64,000 bases of DNA from an uncultured Bacteroidales bacterium (GTDB lineage: Bacteria; Bacteroidota; Bacteroidia; Bacteroidales; Muribaculaceae), in assembly GCA_902792435.1 (NCBI GenBank), contig CADAZN010000007.1, positions 1 through 64,000 of the forward strand. Direction: 5' to 3'. Below, piece after piece: positions 42,126-51,126 of this stretch. Position numbers and translations under genes: made by a program. The notes beneath the pieces are model-generated. The model saw nothing but the letters and a program-made list of their open reading frames with translations. It did no database searches and was not told the origin of the DNA. Every line of letters begins with the position of its first letter. Position 1 is the first letter of the stretch.

Positions 42126-43514
42126 TTATCCAAATAGGTACTGGAACGCATCTTCAACTTTGGAAGCTTCGACTATTTTTATTTTGAAGTCTTTGGTTGA
42201 GATGCCCTTGAGATTGTTGCGCGGAATTATCATGGTGTTGAAACCTAGCTTCTCGGCCTCGGCGATGCGCTGCTCTATGCGAGTGATTTGGCGGAGTTCG
42301 CCGCTAAGCCCCACCTCGGCGCTGAAGCACACACCCTGCTGTATTGCTATGTCTACGTTAGATGAAAGGATAGCGCAGATAACTGCCAAATCGAGGGCTG
42401 GATCGTTGACTTTGAGTCCGCCGGCAATGTTAAGGAACACGTCCTTCTGTGCGAGTTTGAAGCCCACACGCTTTTCGAGAACGGCAAGGAGCATGTTCAT
42501 GCGTCGCTGGTCAAAACCGGTGACTGAGCGTTGAGCGGTGCCATAGGCGGCGGTACTTACTAGTGCCTGCACCTCGATAAGGAAGGGGCGTGCGCCGTCG
42601 ATAGTCACACCAATCGCAGTTCCCGAAAGGTCTTGGTCCATTGCCGATAGCAGCATCTCACTGGGGTTGGTGACCTCGCGCAACCCCGTCTCTCGCATCT
42701 CATAGATGCCCATCTCGCTCGTGGAACCAAAGCGGTTCTTGATGGAGCGCAGGATGCGATACATGTAATGGCTGTCGCCCTCAAACTGCAATACAGCATC
42801 GACGATGTGCTCTAGCACTTTGGGACCTGCGATAGTGCCCTCCTTGTTGATGTGGCCAATAAGTATCACAGGCACACCACTGGTCTTGGCATAGCGCAGG
42901 AAGGCTGCGGCACACTCACGCACCTGGCTTACCGAGCCAGCGGCGCTGTCGAGCTCATCGCTTGCGATTGTCTGTATGGAATCGATAATCACGAGGTCGG
43001 GGGCGCTCTCCTTGATGCTGGCAAAGATGCTTGACAGCGAGGTCTCGCAGATGATGTAGCACTCGCATTCCTGGTCGCTGCCAGCGATGCGGTCGGCACG
43101 CATGCGCAACTGCTGGGGGCTCTCCTCGCCGCTCACATACAGCACTTTGCGAGAGCGGATGCGCAGCACGTTCTGCAACACCAGCGTGCTCTTTCCAATG
43201 CCTGGTTCACCGCCAATGAGCACTATTGAGCCTGGCACCAGACCACCTCCCAGCACGCGATTCAACTCGCCACTGGGCAACTTGATGCGTGGCAGTTGCT
43301 CGGCCTTGATGTCATTGATTTTCACTGGCACGGCACTCTTGCGGTGGCCGTTGTCGTCGCCACCGAACAAGGCTCCGCGGCTGGACTTGGGCACCAAAGG
43401 CTCCTCGATATAGGTGTTCCACTCGCCACACGAGGGGCACTTTCCAATCCATTTGGGCGATTCGGCCCCGCAATTTTTGCAAAAGTATGTAGTCTTAGTA
43501 GTTTTCTTTGCCAT
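42126..43514 (-). CDS. radA: DNA repair protein RadA
   Basis: About 462 residues, counted from ATG at 43514 (MAKKTTKTTYFC); an upstream in-frame ATG adds eight residues of no family resemblance. It has an N-terminal zinc finger (CKNCGAESPKWIGKCPSCGEWNTY), Walker A GGEPGIGKST, Walker B-like LVIIDSIQT, the RadA-specific KNRFGSTSEMGIYEM, and a C-terminal Lon-like domain. It promotes branch migration in homologous recombination as a cytoplasmic hexameric helicase. It has its own promoter at 43543-43550. Confidence 0.95.
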   Translation of the reverse strand: MAKKTTKTTYFCKNCGAESPKWIGKCPSCGEWNTYIEEPLVPKSSRGALFGGDDNGHRKSAVPVKINDIKAEQLPRIKLPSGELNRVLGGGLVPGSIVLIGGEPGIGKSTLVLQNVLRIRSRKVLYVSGEESPQQLRMRADRIAGSDQECECYIICETSLSSIFASIKESAPDLVIIDSIQTIASDELDSAAGSVSQVRECAAAFLRYAKTSGVPVILIGHINKEGTIAGPKVLEHIVDAVLQFEGDSHYMYRILRSIKNRFGSTSEMGIYEMRETGLREVTNPSEMLLSAMDQDLSGTAIGVTIDGARPFLIEVQALVSTAAYGTAQRSVTGFDQRRMNMLLAVLEKRVGFKLAQKDVFLNIAGGLKVNDPALDLAVICAILSSNVDIAIQQGVCFSAEVGLSGELRQITRIEQRIAEAEKLGFNTMIIPRNNLKGISTKDFKIKIVEASKVEDAFQYLFG

Positions 43515-43542
43515 AACCAGGAAAATATGTGTTTTCAACTTA

Positions 43543-43550
43543 CAAAGGTA
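43543..43550 (-). promoter_or_regulatory. -7 box for radA
   Basis: TACCTTTG on the minus strand lies about 30 nt upstream of the chosen radA start. Confidence 0.5.
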
Positions 43551-43740
43551 ATTATTTCTTTCAAAACGTCACAATAAAACTCTCACATTTTTATAAGCAG
43601 ATAAATATCAATTCGAGCGTCTCTTGAGCCGAATAATAAGTGACACCCGAGGGCCTGCCTTTTGAATCAAAAATGCCAATATTTTTCATAAATGTGTAAA
43701 TAATTTTTGGGTCATTTTTCATTATGTGGTGATTTATGTG

Positions 43741-43748
43741 TAACTTTG
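43741..43748 (+). promoter_or_regulatory. -7 box for hutH-hutI
   Basis: TAACTTTG lies 48 nt upstream of the hutH start. A T-rich stretch about 20 nt further upstream may act as the -33 element. Confidence 0.5.
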
Positions 43749-43796
43749 CACTCAAATTAAAAATAAACAACTATTAGCATAAACAAAACCAATCAC

Positions 43797-45272
43797 ATGA
43801 CACATTTAATTAGCGCCGAGCACCTCTCGATTGAGCGTGTGGGCGAAATAATTGAGAAAAACATCAAGCTGGCATTGAGCGACGACGCTCGCGAGCGCAT
43901 CATCCGTTGCCGCAAGTATCTCGACGAACAAATCGCTGCAAGCGATGTTCCCGTTTATGGTGTTACAACTGGCTTTGGCTCACTGTGTAACGTGAAGGTG
44001 AGCAAGGATCAATTATCACAGCTTCAAATCAACCTCATGATGTCTCACGCATGTGGCGTGGGCGAGCGTGTGCCCAACGAAATCGTGCGCATCATGCTGC
44101 TGTTGAAGATTCAGTCGCTAAGCTACGGCTACTCGGGCAGTAAGCTCGATACAGTTGAGCGCCTTATCGATTTCTTCAATGAGGGCGTGATTCCCGTAGT
44201 TTACCGTCAAGGTTCACTCGGAGCATCGGGCGACCTCGTGCCATTGGCTCACATGAGCTTGCCATTGGTAGGACTTGGCGAGGTAGAATATGAAGGCAAA
44301 GTTATGCCAGCCGCCGAGCTTCTCAAGCTCAAAGGTTGGGAGCCTATCGAACTCGCAAGCAAGGAAGGTTTGGCATTGTTGAACGGTACTCAGAACATGA
44401 GCTCGTTTGCAGTGTGGTCACTGCTTCAGGCTGAGCGCCTGAGCGACTGGGCCGACAAGATTGCTGCAATGTCGCTTGACGCCTACGATGGTCGCATCGA
44501 GCCATTCACCGAGGCTGTACACCTGGTGCGTCCTCACAAGGGCCAGCTCGAGACAGCAGCTCACATGAAAGAGTTGCTCACCGGCAGCGAACTCATCGCT
44601 TGCCACAAGGAGCACGTTCAAGATCCTTACTCTTTCCGTTGCGTTCCACAAGTTCACGGCACCGTTAAGGACACAATCCGCTATGTGAAATCGGTTATCG
44701 ACACCGAAATCAATAGCGCTACCGATAACCCAACCGTTTGTCCCGACGAGGACCTCATCATCAGTGCTGGTAACTTCCACGGCGAGCCTATCGCTATGCC
44801 TATGGACTTCCTCGCTATAGCACTGAGCGAGCTCGCCAACATCAGCGAGCGACGCATCTACCGCCTCGTTTCGGGCACTCGCGGTCTTCCAAGCTTCCTC
44901 GTTGCCAACCCTGGCCTCAACAGCGGCTTCATGATTACTCAGTACACCGCTGCTAGCGTGGTAAGCTTGAACAAGTCGCTTGCCGCTCCTTCGAGCCTCG
45001 ACAGCATCCCTTCGTGCCAAGACCAGGAGGATCACGTGAGCATGGGTGCCAATGCAGCCATCAAGCTTTACAAGGTGGTTCTCAACACCGAGCGTGTGCT
45101 AGCAATTGAGCTCTTCAACGCTGCTCAGGCATTGGAGTTCCGCTTCCCCAAGAAATCTTCTCCAATCATCATGAAGATGCACGAGGAGTTCCGCAAGGAG
45201 GTTCCATTCATTGGCGACGACGTGATTATGTATCCTCTCATTGAGAAAGCAATACAATTCCTTCGCAAATGA
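43797..45272 (+). CDS. hutH: Histidine ammonia-lyase
   Basis: The 491-residue protein has the MIO-cofactor site GSLGASGDLVPLAHM (Ala-Ser-Gly near residue 143), TTGFGSLCNVKVS, LLNGTQNMSSF and QDPYSFRCVPQVHG. It deaminates histidine to urocanate in the cytoplasm. It overlaps hutI by 4 bp, so the two are translated as one unit. A urocanate hydratase gene is not in the window. Confidence 0.95.
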   Translation: MTHLISAEHLSIERVGEIIEKNIKLALSDDARERIIRCRKYLDEQIAASDVPVYGVTTGFGSLCNVKVSKDQLSQLQINLMMSHACGVGERVPNEIVRIMLLLKIQSLSYGYSGSKLDTVERLIDFFNEGVIPVVYRQGSLGASGDLVPLAHMSLPLVGLGEVEYEGKVMPAAELLKLKGWEPIELASKEGLALLNGTQNMSSFAVWSLLQAERLSDWADKIAAMSLDAYDGRIEPFTEAVHLVRPHKGQLETAAHMKELLTGSELIACHKEHVQDPYSFRCVPQVHGTVKDTIRYVKSVIDTEINSATDNPTVCPDEDLIISAGNFHGEPIAMPMDFLAIALSELANISERRIYRLVSGTRGLPSFLVANPGLNSGFMITQYTAASVVSLNKSLAAPSSLDSIPSCQDQEDHVSMGANAAIKLYKVVLNTERVLAIELFNAAQALEFRFPKKSSPIIMKMHEEFRKEVPFIGDDVIMYPLIEKAIQFLRK

Positions 45273-46507
45273 AACTTTTAGTGAAAAATATCGCCACCCT
45301 CGCCGGTATCGACGGCGGGGGTGTGCTTAAAAAATGTGGCGAGGAGATGGCGCAGTTTGACGCTATTACCAACGCATGGATGCTCGTGGAAGATGGCGTC
45401 ATCACCGAGTTTGACTCAGTTGCCAATCGACCCGCACCCGCCGATGTTGACGAGGTAGTAGACGCTGCTGGTGGCACTGTAATGCCCAGCTGGTGCGACT
45501 CACACACCCACATCGTGTATGCTGGTAGCCGAGAGAGGGAGTTTGTTGACAAAATCAATGGCCTCTCCTATGCCGAGATAGCAAAGCGCGGTGGAGGTAT
45601 CCTCAACAGTGCCGACCGCCTGCACGAGATGACCGAGCAGCAGCTCTATGATGCTGCGATGGAACGCGTGCGCGAGGTAATAGCCAAAGGCACCGGAGCT
45701 ATCGAGATTAAGAGTGGCTATGGCCTCAACACACAAGACGAGCTAAAGATGTTGCGCGTGATAGCACGCATTCAGGAAAGCACCCGCCTGCGCGTGGTTT
45801 CGACTTTCTTGGGAGCTCATGCTGTGGGGCGCGAGTATGCTGGCCGTCAGGCCGACTATGTCGACCTCGTTGTCAACGAGATGATTCCAGCCGTTGCTGC
45901 CGAGGGACTTGCCAACTTTGTCGATGTGTTCTGCGACGAGGGTTTCTTCACTCCCGAGGAAACTTCACGCATTCTTGAGGCTGGTCTCAAATATGGCATG
46001 CGCGGCAAGATTCATGGTCAGGAGTTAGCACCTTCGGGTGGTGTAGAAGTGGCATTGAAGCACAATGCTCTCTCGGTCGACCATCTTGAGAGCATGACCG
46101 ACGATGACATCGCCATGATGCGTGGTCGTGACACCATGCCCACTGCATTGCCAGGCACCTCGTTCTTCCTGAACATGCCATTTGCCCCCGCTCGCAAGAT
46201 GATAACTGCGGGTCTGCCCGTGGCAATCGCCAGTGACTATAACCCAGGGTCTACACCCAGTGGTGATATGAAGTTTGTGGTCTCGTTAGCATGCATCAAG
46301 ATGCGCCTGCAGCCAGCCGAGGCTTTCAATGCTGCCACCATCAATGGTGCTGCAGCTATGGGACTGAGCAACGATTACGGAAGCATTGCTCCTGGCAAGG
46401 TGGCTAATTTCTTCATCACCAAGCCCATCTCGAGCATCGACTTCATTCCCTATGCTTACACCACGCCTATTATCGCCCGCACATTCTTAGCTGGCGTAGA
46501 ACAATAG
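45269..46507 (+). CDS. hutI: Imidazolonepropionase
   Basis: The 412-residue amidohydrolase has SHTHIVYAGSREREF (metal-binding HTH), EIKSGYGL, FLGAHAVGREYAG, IHGQELAPSGG and SDYNPGSTPSGDM. It opens the imidazolone ring to N-formiminoglutamate in histidine breakdown. The ATGA overlap with hutH shows translational coupling. The remaining steps (hutU, formiminoglutamate use) must be encoded elsewhere. Confidence 0.95.
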   Translation: MKLLVKNIATLAGIDGGGVLKKCGEEMAQFDAITNAWMLVEDGVITEFDSVANRPAPADVDEVVDAAGGTVMPSWCDSHTHIVYAGSREREFVDKINGLSYAEIAKRGGGILNSADRLHEMTEQQLYDAAMERVREVIAKGTGAIEIKSGYGLNTQDELKMLRVIARIQESTRLRVVSTFLGAHAVGREYAGRQADYVDLVVNEMIPAVAAEGLANFVDVFCDEGFFTPEETSRILEAGLKYGMRGKIHGQELAPSGGVEVALKHNALSVDHLESMTDDDIAMMRGRDTMPTALPGTSFFLNMPFAPARKMITAGLPVAIASDYNPGSTPSGDMKFVVSLACIKMRLQPAEAFNAATINGAAAMGLSNDYGSIAPGKVANFFITKPISSIDFIPYAYTTPIIARTFLAGVEQ

Positions 46508-46522
46508 TAATTACTTTATCAC

Positions 46523-46554
46523 AAGACCATCGAGCATTCTGGCTCGGTGGTCTT
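46523..46554 (+). terminator. Hairpin after hutI
   Basis: AAGACCATCGAGC pairs with GCTCGGTGGTCTT (13 bp, one GU) around a 6-nt loop. Only a weak AT-rich tail follows, so it may end the hut transcript incompletely. Confidence 0.5.
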
Positions 46555-46562
46555 ATAATATT

Positions 46563-47300
46563 ATGAAAAATTACAGCTTTAAATCATTCTTCTTGTTGAC
46601 GTTGGCTGTGCTGGTGGCAGTCATGTGCTCCTGCAACACCAATGGCGAATATGTTCAACGAAACGGTACAATATGTTACAGCTACTGGACCTTTAGTTTT
46701 GGTACTGTATTTAAAGAGCTCCCTGGAGTTAATCCTGCTGAGTTCAAGAGTGTTAACAACTGGCTCGGTCGCGACAATAAGCACGTTTATTTCAAGGAAA
46801 AACTTGTCAAGGGAGCCGACCCAGCATCTCTGGAGGTTAAGAAATATCCACTCTTCTACGACAAAAAAGACTACTACTACATGGGAACGGCACTTGGTGT
46901 TGCCAACACCAAGAGTTTTGAAGTGGTGAAATGGAATGATGATGACATGTGGGCTATTGATGGTCGTTATGCCTATTACGATTCATTGAAAATAGAGAAT
47001 GTGGATATCCCCACTTTCAAGATTCAAACCTATAATTGTGCCACCGACCGTAACCATGTGTATCGCTATGGTAAAATCATGCCACTTGCCGATCCAGCCA
47101 CCTATGTTGAAGATTGGAATGGGCTTTACAGCCGTGATAAAGCCCACATTTGGTATAGCGGCACCTTGTTGGAAGATGTTGATTATGAAACTTTTGTGAT
47201 TGACAAAAAGGGTGCGCGTGACAAGCTTGGACACTTCTATCGTGGACAGCGTGTTACCGATGAAGAATGGGAGCGGTTGTCACGGGAAGAAGAGCTTTAA
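46563..47300 (+). CDS. DKNYY-repeat lipoprotein
   Basis: The 245-residue protein has a lipoprotein signal (FFLLTLAVLVAVMCSCN). It contains repeats of the DKNYY type: LGRDNKHVYFKEKLVKGADPASLEV, YDKKDYYYMGTALGVANTKSFEV, TDRNHVYRYGKIMPLADPATYV and YSRDKAHIWYSGTLLEDVDYETF. DKNYY proteins are widespread secreted or surface lipoproteins without a known function. The hairpin upstream separates it partly from hutI. Confidence 0.85.
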   Translation: MKNYSFKSFFLLTLAVLVAVMCSCNTNGEYVQRNGTICYSYWTFSFGTVFKELPGVNPAEFKSVNNWLGRDNKHVYFKEKLVKGADPASLEVKKYPLFYDKKDYYYMGTALGVANTKSFEVVKWNDDDMWAIDGRYAYYDSLKIENVDIPTFKIQTYNCATDRNHVYRYGKIMPLADPATYVEDWNGLYSRDKAHIWYSGTLLEDVDYETFVIDKKGARDKLGHFYRGQRVTDEEWERLSREEEL

Positions 47301-47478
47301 ATCAAGGTTTATTTGTTAACAAAAGTTAAAGTCAAATTTTTTATTAAACCGATTGCATTTTTTGTAGTCAAAGAAGCGAACAATAAATAAAGCTTCAAAC
47401 GTTTTTAGTTTGGTATTAACTTTTTCGTAATAAAACAATATAGGTTCAGATGCAGTGAATGCACCCCAGGACTAAAAA

Positions 47479-47521
47479 AGATCTCCGAGGAGCTAATAAG
47501 CCCCTCGGAGGTCTTTTTTTA
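47479..47521 (+). terminator. Intrinsic terminator
   Basis: AGATCTCCGAGG pairs with CCTCGGAGGTCT (one GU) around a 12-nt loop, followed by seven T. It ends the transcript of the DKNYY gene. Confidence 0.8.
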
Positions 47522-47558
47522 CCTACTTCAAAGTCTTTTGATTTCTAGGTTGAAAGGT

Positions 47559-47590
47559 TTTGTGTTAACGCATAAATTTTTATACTTTTG
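47559..47590 (+). promoter_or_regulatory. Promoter of the M50 protease gene
   Basis: TTTG at 47559-47562, a 20-nt spacer and TACTTTTG at 47583-47590 fit the Bacteroidetes consensus. Confidence 0.55.
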
Positions 47591-47635
47591 TAAATTGATA
47601 GCGTTTAGTTGTATCACATAAAAAAGAGTTAAAGG

Positions 47636-48472
47636 ATGAACAACGATAATTTTTCTAGGCCTGATGTTGACTCGTCAGAAACCAACCAAAACGGTGATGA
47701 TCTTTCTCAATCCAAAAACTATCAACAGTCGATAAACAACTCTTACTATCAAGACGATAGCGGTTTTACATTTAACGCGGTGGGTGTGATACTACTATTG
47801 GCTCTGTTTTTTTATTGTGTTACAAATCCGAGCTATGGATTTTTTGCTATATGCTTGGCAATAAATGTGCTGTTGCATGAGTTGGGACATTACACTGCCG
47901 GAAAAGCTTTTGGATGTGTGATGCGAGAGGTGTCGGTGTTCTTTATTCCAGCAGTGACCTTTAAGGCCAATGGCCGAAGCTCTTTAAATCCAAGCTTCAA
48001 CACATGGCGCGATACAAAATGGACATTAGGAGTGCTGCCTTTTGGAGGCGTCACTTTGTTTATGAACACAACAATGCCTCTGTCAGGCGACCGCCGTCAC
48101 AGTCCCTTCCTAAACCACAAAACTGCTGGTCAACGCCTGCTTATCCATAGCGCAGGTGTTCTTGTCAATTTGCTCACATTCATTGTGTGCTCAATCGCTT
48201 TGTCGTTTATTCCAGCAACAGGGATGTTGGCCTTCTTTGTTGAAGAGCTAAAGATGATTGCTTTTGTTCTAACGGTAATTAATGTTCTGCCCTTCCACCC
48301 ACTTGATGGCTCATCAGTTTTAATCACTATTTATGAGATGGTTACTGACCATGCGCCGTCGGAGCAATTTATGACGATTTTCAAGATTGTGGGAGGTGTT
48401 TTGATATTTTGTCTGTTCTTTTTAGCTCCTGAAATTATCAACAGTTTGATTGGCATGTTGATGCCCAGATAA
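47636..48472 (+). CDS. M50 family membrane metalloprotease
   Basis: The 278-residue membrane protein starts with a polar Asn/Ser/Asp-rich cytoplasmic tail (about 50 residues), then helices with the zinc motif HELGHYTAGKAFG (about residue 81) and the third ligand region VINVLPFHPLDGSSVL (LDG). This is the site-2-protease fold for intramembrane cleavage or membrane protein turnover. It lacks a PDZ domain. It is transcribed alone, and the substrate is unknown. Confidence 0.87.
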   Translation: MNNDNFSRPDVDSSETNQNGDDLSQSKNYQQSINNSYYQDDSGFTFNAVGVILLLALFFYCVTNPSYGFFAICLAINVLLHELGHYTAGKAFGCVMREVSVFFIPAVTFKANGRSSLNPSFNTWRDTKWTLGVLPFGGVTLFMNTTMPLSGDRRHSPFLNHKTAGQRLLIHSAGVLVNLLTFIVCSIALSFIPATGMLAFFVEELKMIAFVLTVINVLPFHPLDGSSVLITIYEMVTDHAPSEQFMTIFKIVGGVLIFCLFFLAPEIINSLIGMLMPR

Positions 48473-48490
48473 AAATCAATTGATATAGAT

Positions 48491-48525
48491 AAAAAATAAC
48501 GCCGCAGGTTTCTGCCAGCGGCGTT
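48491..48525. terminator. Bidirectional terminator
   Basis: AACGCCGC and GCGGCGTT form a perfect 8-bp GC-rich stem around a 12-nt loop. The minus strand continues ATTTTTT, ending the aminotransferase gene; the M50 gene ends on the other side. Confidence 0.7.
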
Positions 48526-48552
48526 GTTATGTTGCATGAGTAAGGTGTCTAT

Positions 48553-49746
48553 TTATCGTGCATTGTAGGCTTCTAGAGCTTTCTCGAGCACTACGAGTGC
48601 GCGCTTGAGGTCTTCGATTTTAAGCACATAGGCCATGCGCACCTCGTTCTTGCCAGCTCCAGGAGTGGCATAGAAGCCAGTAGCTGGAGCCATCATCACA
48701 GTCTCACCCTCGTAGCTGAACTCCTCGAGACACCAGCGGCAGAAGTCGTCGCAGTCTTGCACGGGGAGCTTAGCCATAGCATAGAATGCGCCCATGGGCA
48801 TTGGAGCAAACACGCCAGGAATCTTGTTCAGTCCTTCAACGAGGCAGTTGCGGCGAGCGATATACTCGTCATAAACGCCCTGATGATAGGCTTGTGGAGC
48901 AGCGAGTGAAGCCTCGGCAACAACTTGACCAATCAATGGGGGGCTAAGGCGAGCCTGGGCAAACTTCATTACTGTGGTGAGAAGTTCTTTGTTGCGAGTG
49001 ATAAAAGCTCCAATGCGGATACCGCACTCGCTGTAACGCTTAGAAACAGAGTCGATTACAATAGCATTATCCTCGATGCCCTCGAGGTGCAGAGCGCTCA
49101 GGTAAGGCTTGTCGTTGTAGCGGAACTCGCGGTAAACCTCATCGCTGATGAGATAGAGGTCATGCTTCTTTACCAAGTCGCGAAGTTGCATAAGCTCCTC
49201 GTCAGAATAGAGTGTGCCGGTGGGGTTGTTGGGGTTGCAAATCATGATGGCACGAGTGCGATCGGTGATAAGCTTCTCAAACTCCTCGATGCCGGGAAGA
49301 GCATAGCCGTTCTCAATTTTGGTGGTGATTGTGCGAACCTTCACGCCCATCTCGTTGGCAAAGCCCATATAGTTGGCATAAACGGGTTCGGGAACAATAA
49401 GCTCATCGTCTGGGTTGAAGCAAGAGAGGAACGCAAACTGCAGAGCCTCGCTGCCACCGCAGGTAACGATGATGTTGCTGGCATCAAGCTTGATGTCGTA
49501 GCGGCCATAGTAGCCCACGAGCTTGTCAAGGTAGCTCTGGTAACCCTGTGATGGAGAATACTCAAGCACCTTGCGGTCCACGTTCTTCAGGGCGTCAAGA
49601 CCCTCTTGAGGAGTGGCGATATCGGGCTGGCCGATGTTGAGATGATAAACTTTGATTCCCTTCTGCTTGGCTGCCACAGCAAAGGGCGCAAGCTTACGAA
49701 TTGGAGAAGCGGGCATGTCGATGCCGCGTTGCGAAATGTTAGGCAT
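48553..49746 (-). CDS. Class I/II PLP-dependent aminotransferase (aspartate aminotransferase-like)
   Basis: The 397-residue protein has NIGQPDIATPQEG, the NPNNPTGTLYSDEEL motif, YLISDEVYREF (PLP-binding Asp and Tyr), and VIDSVSKRYSECGIRIG with the Schiff-base Lys. A C-terminal RMAYVLKIEDLKRAL matches fold-type I aminotransferases of the AspC family. It likely transaminates amino acids to 2-oxoacids. It is divergent from the lysine operon, but a shared function is not shown. Confidence 0.9.
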   Translation of the reverse strand: MPNISQRGIDMPASPIRKLAPFAVAAKQKGIKVYHLNIGQPDIATPQEGLDALKNVDRKVLEYSPSQGYQSYLDKLVGYYGRYDIKLDASNIIVTCGGSEALQFAFLSCFNPDDELIVPEPVYANYMGFANEMGVKVRTITTKIENGYALPGIEEFEKLITDRTRAIMICNPNNPTGTLYSDEELMQLRDLVKKHDLYLISDEVYREFRYNDKPYLSALHLEGIEDNAIVIDSVSKRYSECGIRIGAFITRNKELLTTVMKFAQARLSPPLIGQVVAEASLAAPQAYHQGVYDEYIARRNCLVEGLNKIPGVFAPMPMGAFYAMAKLPVQDCDDFCRWCLEEFSYEGETVMMAPATGFYATPGAGKNEVRMAYVLKIEDLKRALVVLEKALEAYNAR

Positions 49747-49824
49747 AGTTGTTTTATAGTTAAATGTTTATAGTTTATCGTTATATGGTTTACATTAGAA
49801 CGTGTGACGTCCTTGTTTCGGGAG

Positions 49825-49856
49825 CAAAGGTAGATAAATTTCCCCACCTTGCCAAA
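49825..49856 (-). promoter_or_regulatory. Promoter of the aminotransferase gene
   Basis: On the minus strand TTTG (49856-49853) and TACCTTTG (49832-49825) are separated by 20 nt. Confidence 0.6.
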
Positions 49857-49990
49857 TTGTAAGACAATTAGTTTGCCTTTTTTTATGTTGACATGTCGCA
49901 ATTTGTTGTCGTTGTTGTTGTTAGGCTATTATGGCAGAAATTTTGTGAAAATAAGGTGTCAAAAGGTTTTTCAGTGTCATTAATTTTAAT

Positions 49991-49998
49991 TATATTTG
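49991..49998 (+). promoter_or_regulatory. -7 box of the lysine fermentation operon
   Basis: TATATTTG is a perfect -7 match about 66 nt before the first gene; a T-rich -33 region (TTTTT near 49967) lies upstream. No palindromic operator is obvious in the 318-bp divergent region. Confidence 0.6.
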
Positions 49999-50064
49999 CA
50001 CGAAATTAGAATAATATATATTTAATTAGATAATTATAAACTAATTCCAATTATCATAACCAAC

Positions 50065-50715
50065 ATGAATAAGCTTATTTCTTTGGAGCAAGCCGTTGAG
50101 AAAGTGCAGGATGGAATGACCATCATGTTCGGCGGCTTCCTCGGTGTGGGCAGTGCCACACAAATTATCGACGCCATCGTTGAGAAAGGTGTCAAGGACT
50201 TAACCATTATTGCCAACGATACCGCCTATGACGAGGTGGCTCACGGCAAGTTAGTAACCAACCATCAGGTGAAGAAAGCTATCGTTTCTCACACCGGTAC
50301 CAACAAGCAGACTGCTTTGCAAAAGAATGAGGGCACCCTCATTGTAGAGTATGTTCCACAAGGTACGCTTGCTGAGCGCATCCGTGCGGCAGGTGCTGGC
50401 CTGGGTGGCGTTCTCACTCCCACCGGTATGGGCACTATCATGGCCGATGGCAAGGACGTTGTTACCGTTGACGGCAAGGACTACCTGCTCGAGAAGCCAT
50501 TGAAGGCCGACATCGCTTTCCTGCGCGCCAACATCGTTGACGAGTTTGGAAACATGGTGTTCCTGGGAACTACCAACAACTTCAACCCCTTGATGGCTAC
50601 CGCTGCCGACTATGTAGTAGTAGAGGCCGAGAAGCTGGTGAAGGTTGGCGAAATCAAGCCTGAGCAAGTTCACGCTTCGGGAATTTATGTTGATGGCATT
50701 TATGTAGAAAAATAA
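50065..50715 (+). CDS. atoD: Butyrate-acetoacetate CoA-transferase subunit A
   Basis: The 216-residue protein has the CoA-transferase I alpha signature [21 protein letters not shown], and [28 protein letters not shown] further on. The catalytic Glu is on the partner subunit at 59350-60009. In this pathway the enzyme moves CoA from butyryl-CoA to acetoacetate, releasing butyrate. It is the first gene of the operon and lies 8.6 kb from its partner, unlike the usual adjacent pair. Confidence 0.9.
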   Translation: MNKLISLEQAVEKVQDGMTIMFGGFLGVGSATQIIDAIVEKGVKDLTIIANDTAYDEVAHGKLVTNHQVKKAIVSHTGTNKQTALQKNEGTLIVEYVPQGTLAERIRAAGAGLGGVLTPTGMGTIMADGKDVVTVDGKDYLLEKPLKADIAFLRANIVDEFGNMVFLGTTNNFNPLMATAADYVVVEAEKLVKVGEIKPEQVHASGIYVDGIYVEK

Positions 50716-50731
50716 TTTACTAGTAAACCCT

Positions 50732-51121
50732 ATGGAATACAGAACAAAGATTAGACTGCGCATGAGCGCAAAAGATGCTCACTATGGTGGCAACTTGGTA
50801 GACGGAGCTCACATGGTACACCTCTTTGGTGACGTGGCAACTGAACTTTTAATTATGCGTGATGGCGACGAGGGTCTGTTCCGCGCCTACGACAGCATCG
50901 ACTTCTTGGCACCAGTATATGCTGGCGACTTTATCGAGGCCGAGGGTTGGATCGACAAGGAAGGCAACACCTCACGTCACATGCAGTTTGAAGCCCGCAA
51001 GGTTGCGATTTCTCGCCCCGACATTTCGGCTTCGGCTGCCGATGAGCTCGATGAGCCAATCGTTGTGTGCCGCGCCAGTGGAACATGTGTAACCCCAAAA
51101 GATTGCCAAAGGAAAGGATAA
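50732..51121 (+). CDS. kal: 3-aminobutyryl-CoA ammonia-lyase
   Basis: The 129-residue hotdog-fold protein has [29 protein letters not shown] and [15 protein letters not shown], as in Kal of lysine-fermenting Clostridia and Fusobacteria. It eliminates ammonia from L-3-aminobutyryl-CoA to give crotonyl-CoA, which feeds Bcd. It starts 16 bp after atoD and ends 5 bp before kce. Confidence 0.92.
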   Translation: MEYRTKIRLRMSAKDAHYGGNLVDGAHMVHLFGDVATELLIMRDGDEGLFRAYDSIDFLAPVYAGDFIEAEGWIDKEGNTSRHMQFEARKVAISRPDISASAADELDEPIVVCRASGTCVTPKDCQRKG

Positions 51122-51126
51122 TAACT

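Noticed and set aside
44418-45035. Long minus-strand frame opposite hutH
   Set aside because: hutH is unambiguous; the antisense frame follows from its codon bias and has no promoter or motif.
49905-49925. GTT/TTG triplet run as a repeat element
   Set aside because: It is a short imperfect low-complexity run with no second copy of similar structure.
51067-51126. Upstream start for kce
   Set aside because: It lies inside kal, and the family N-terminus is MDKLIITAAI at 51127.
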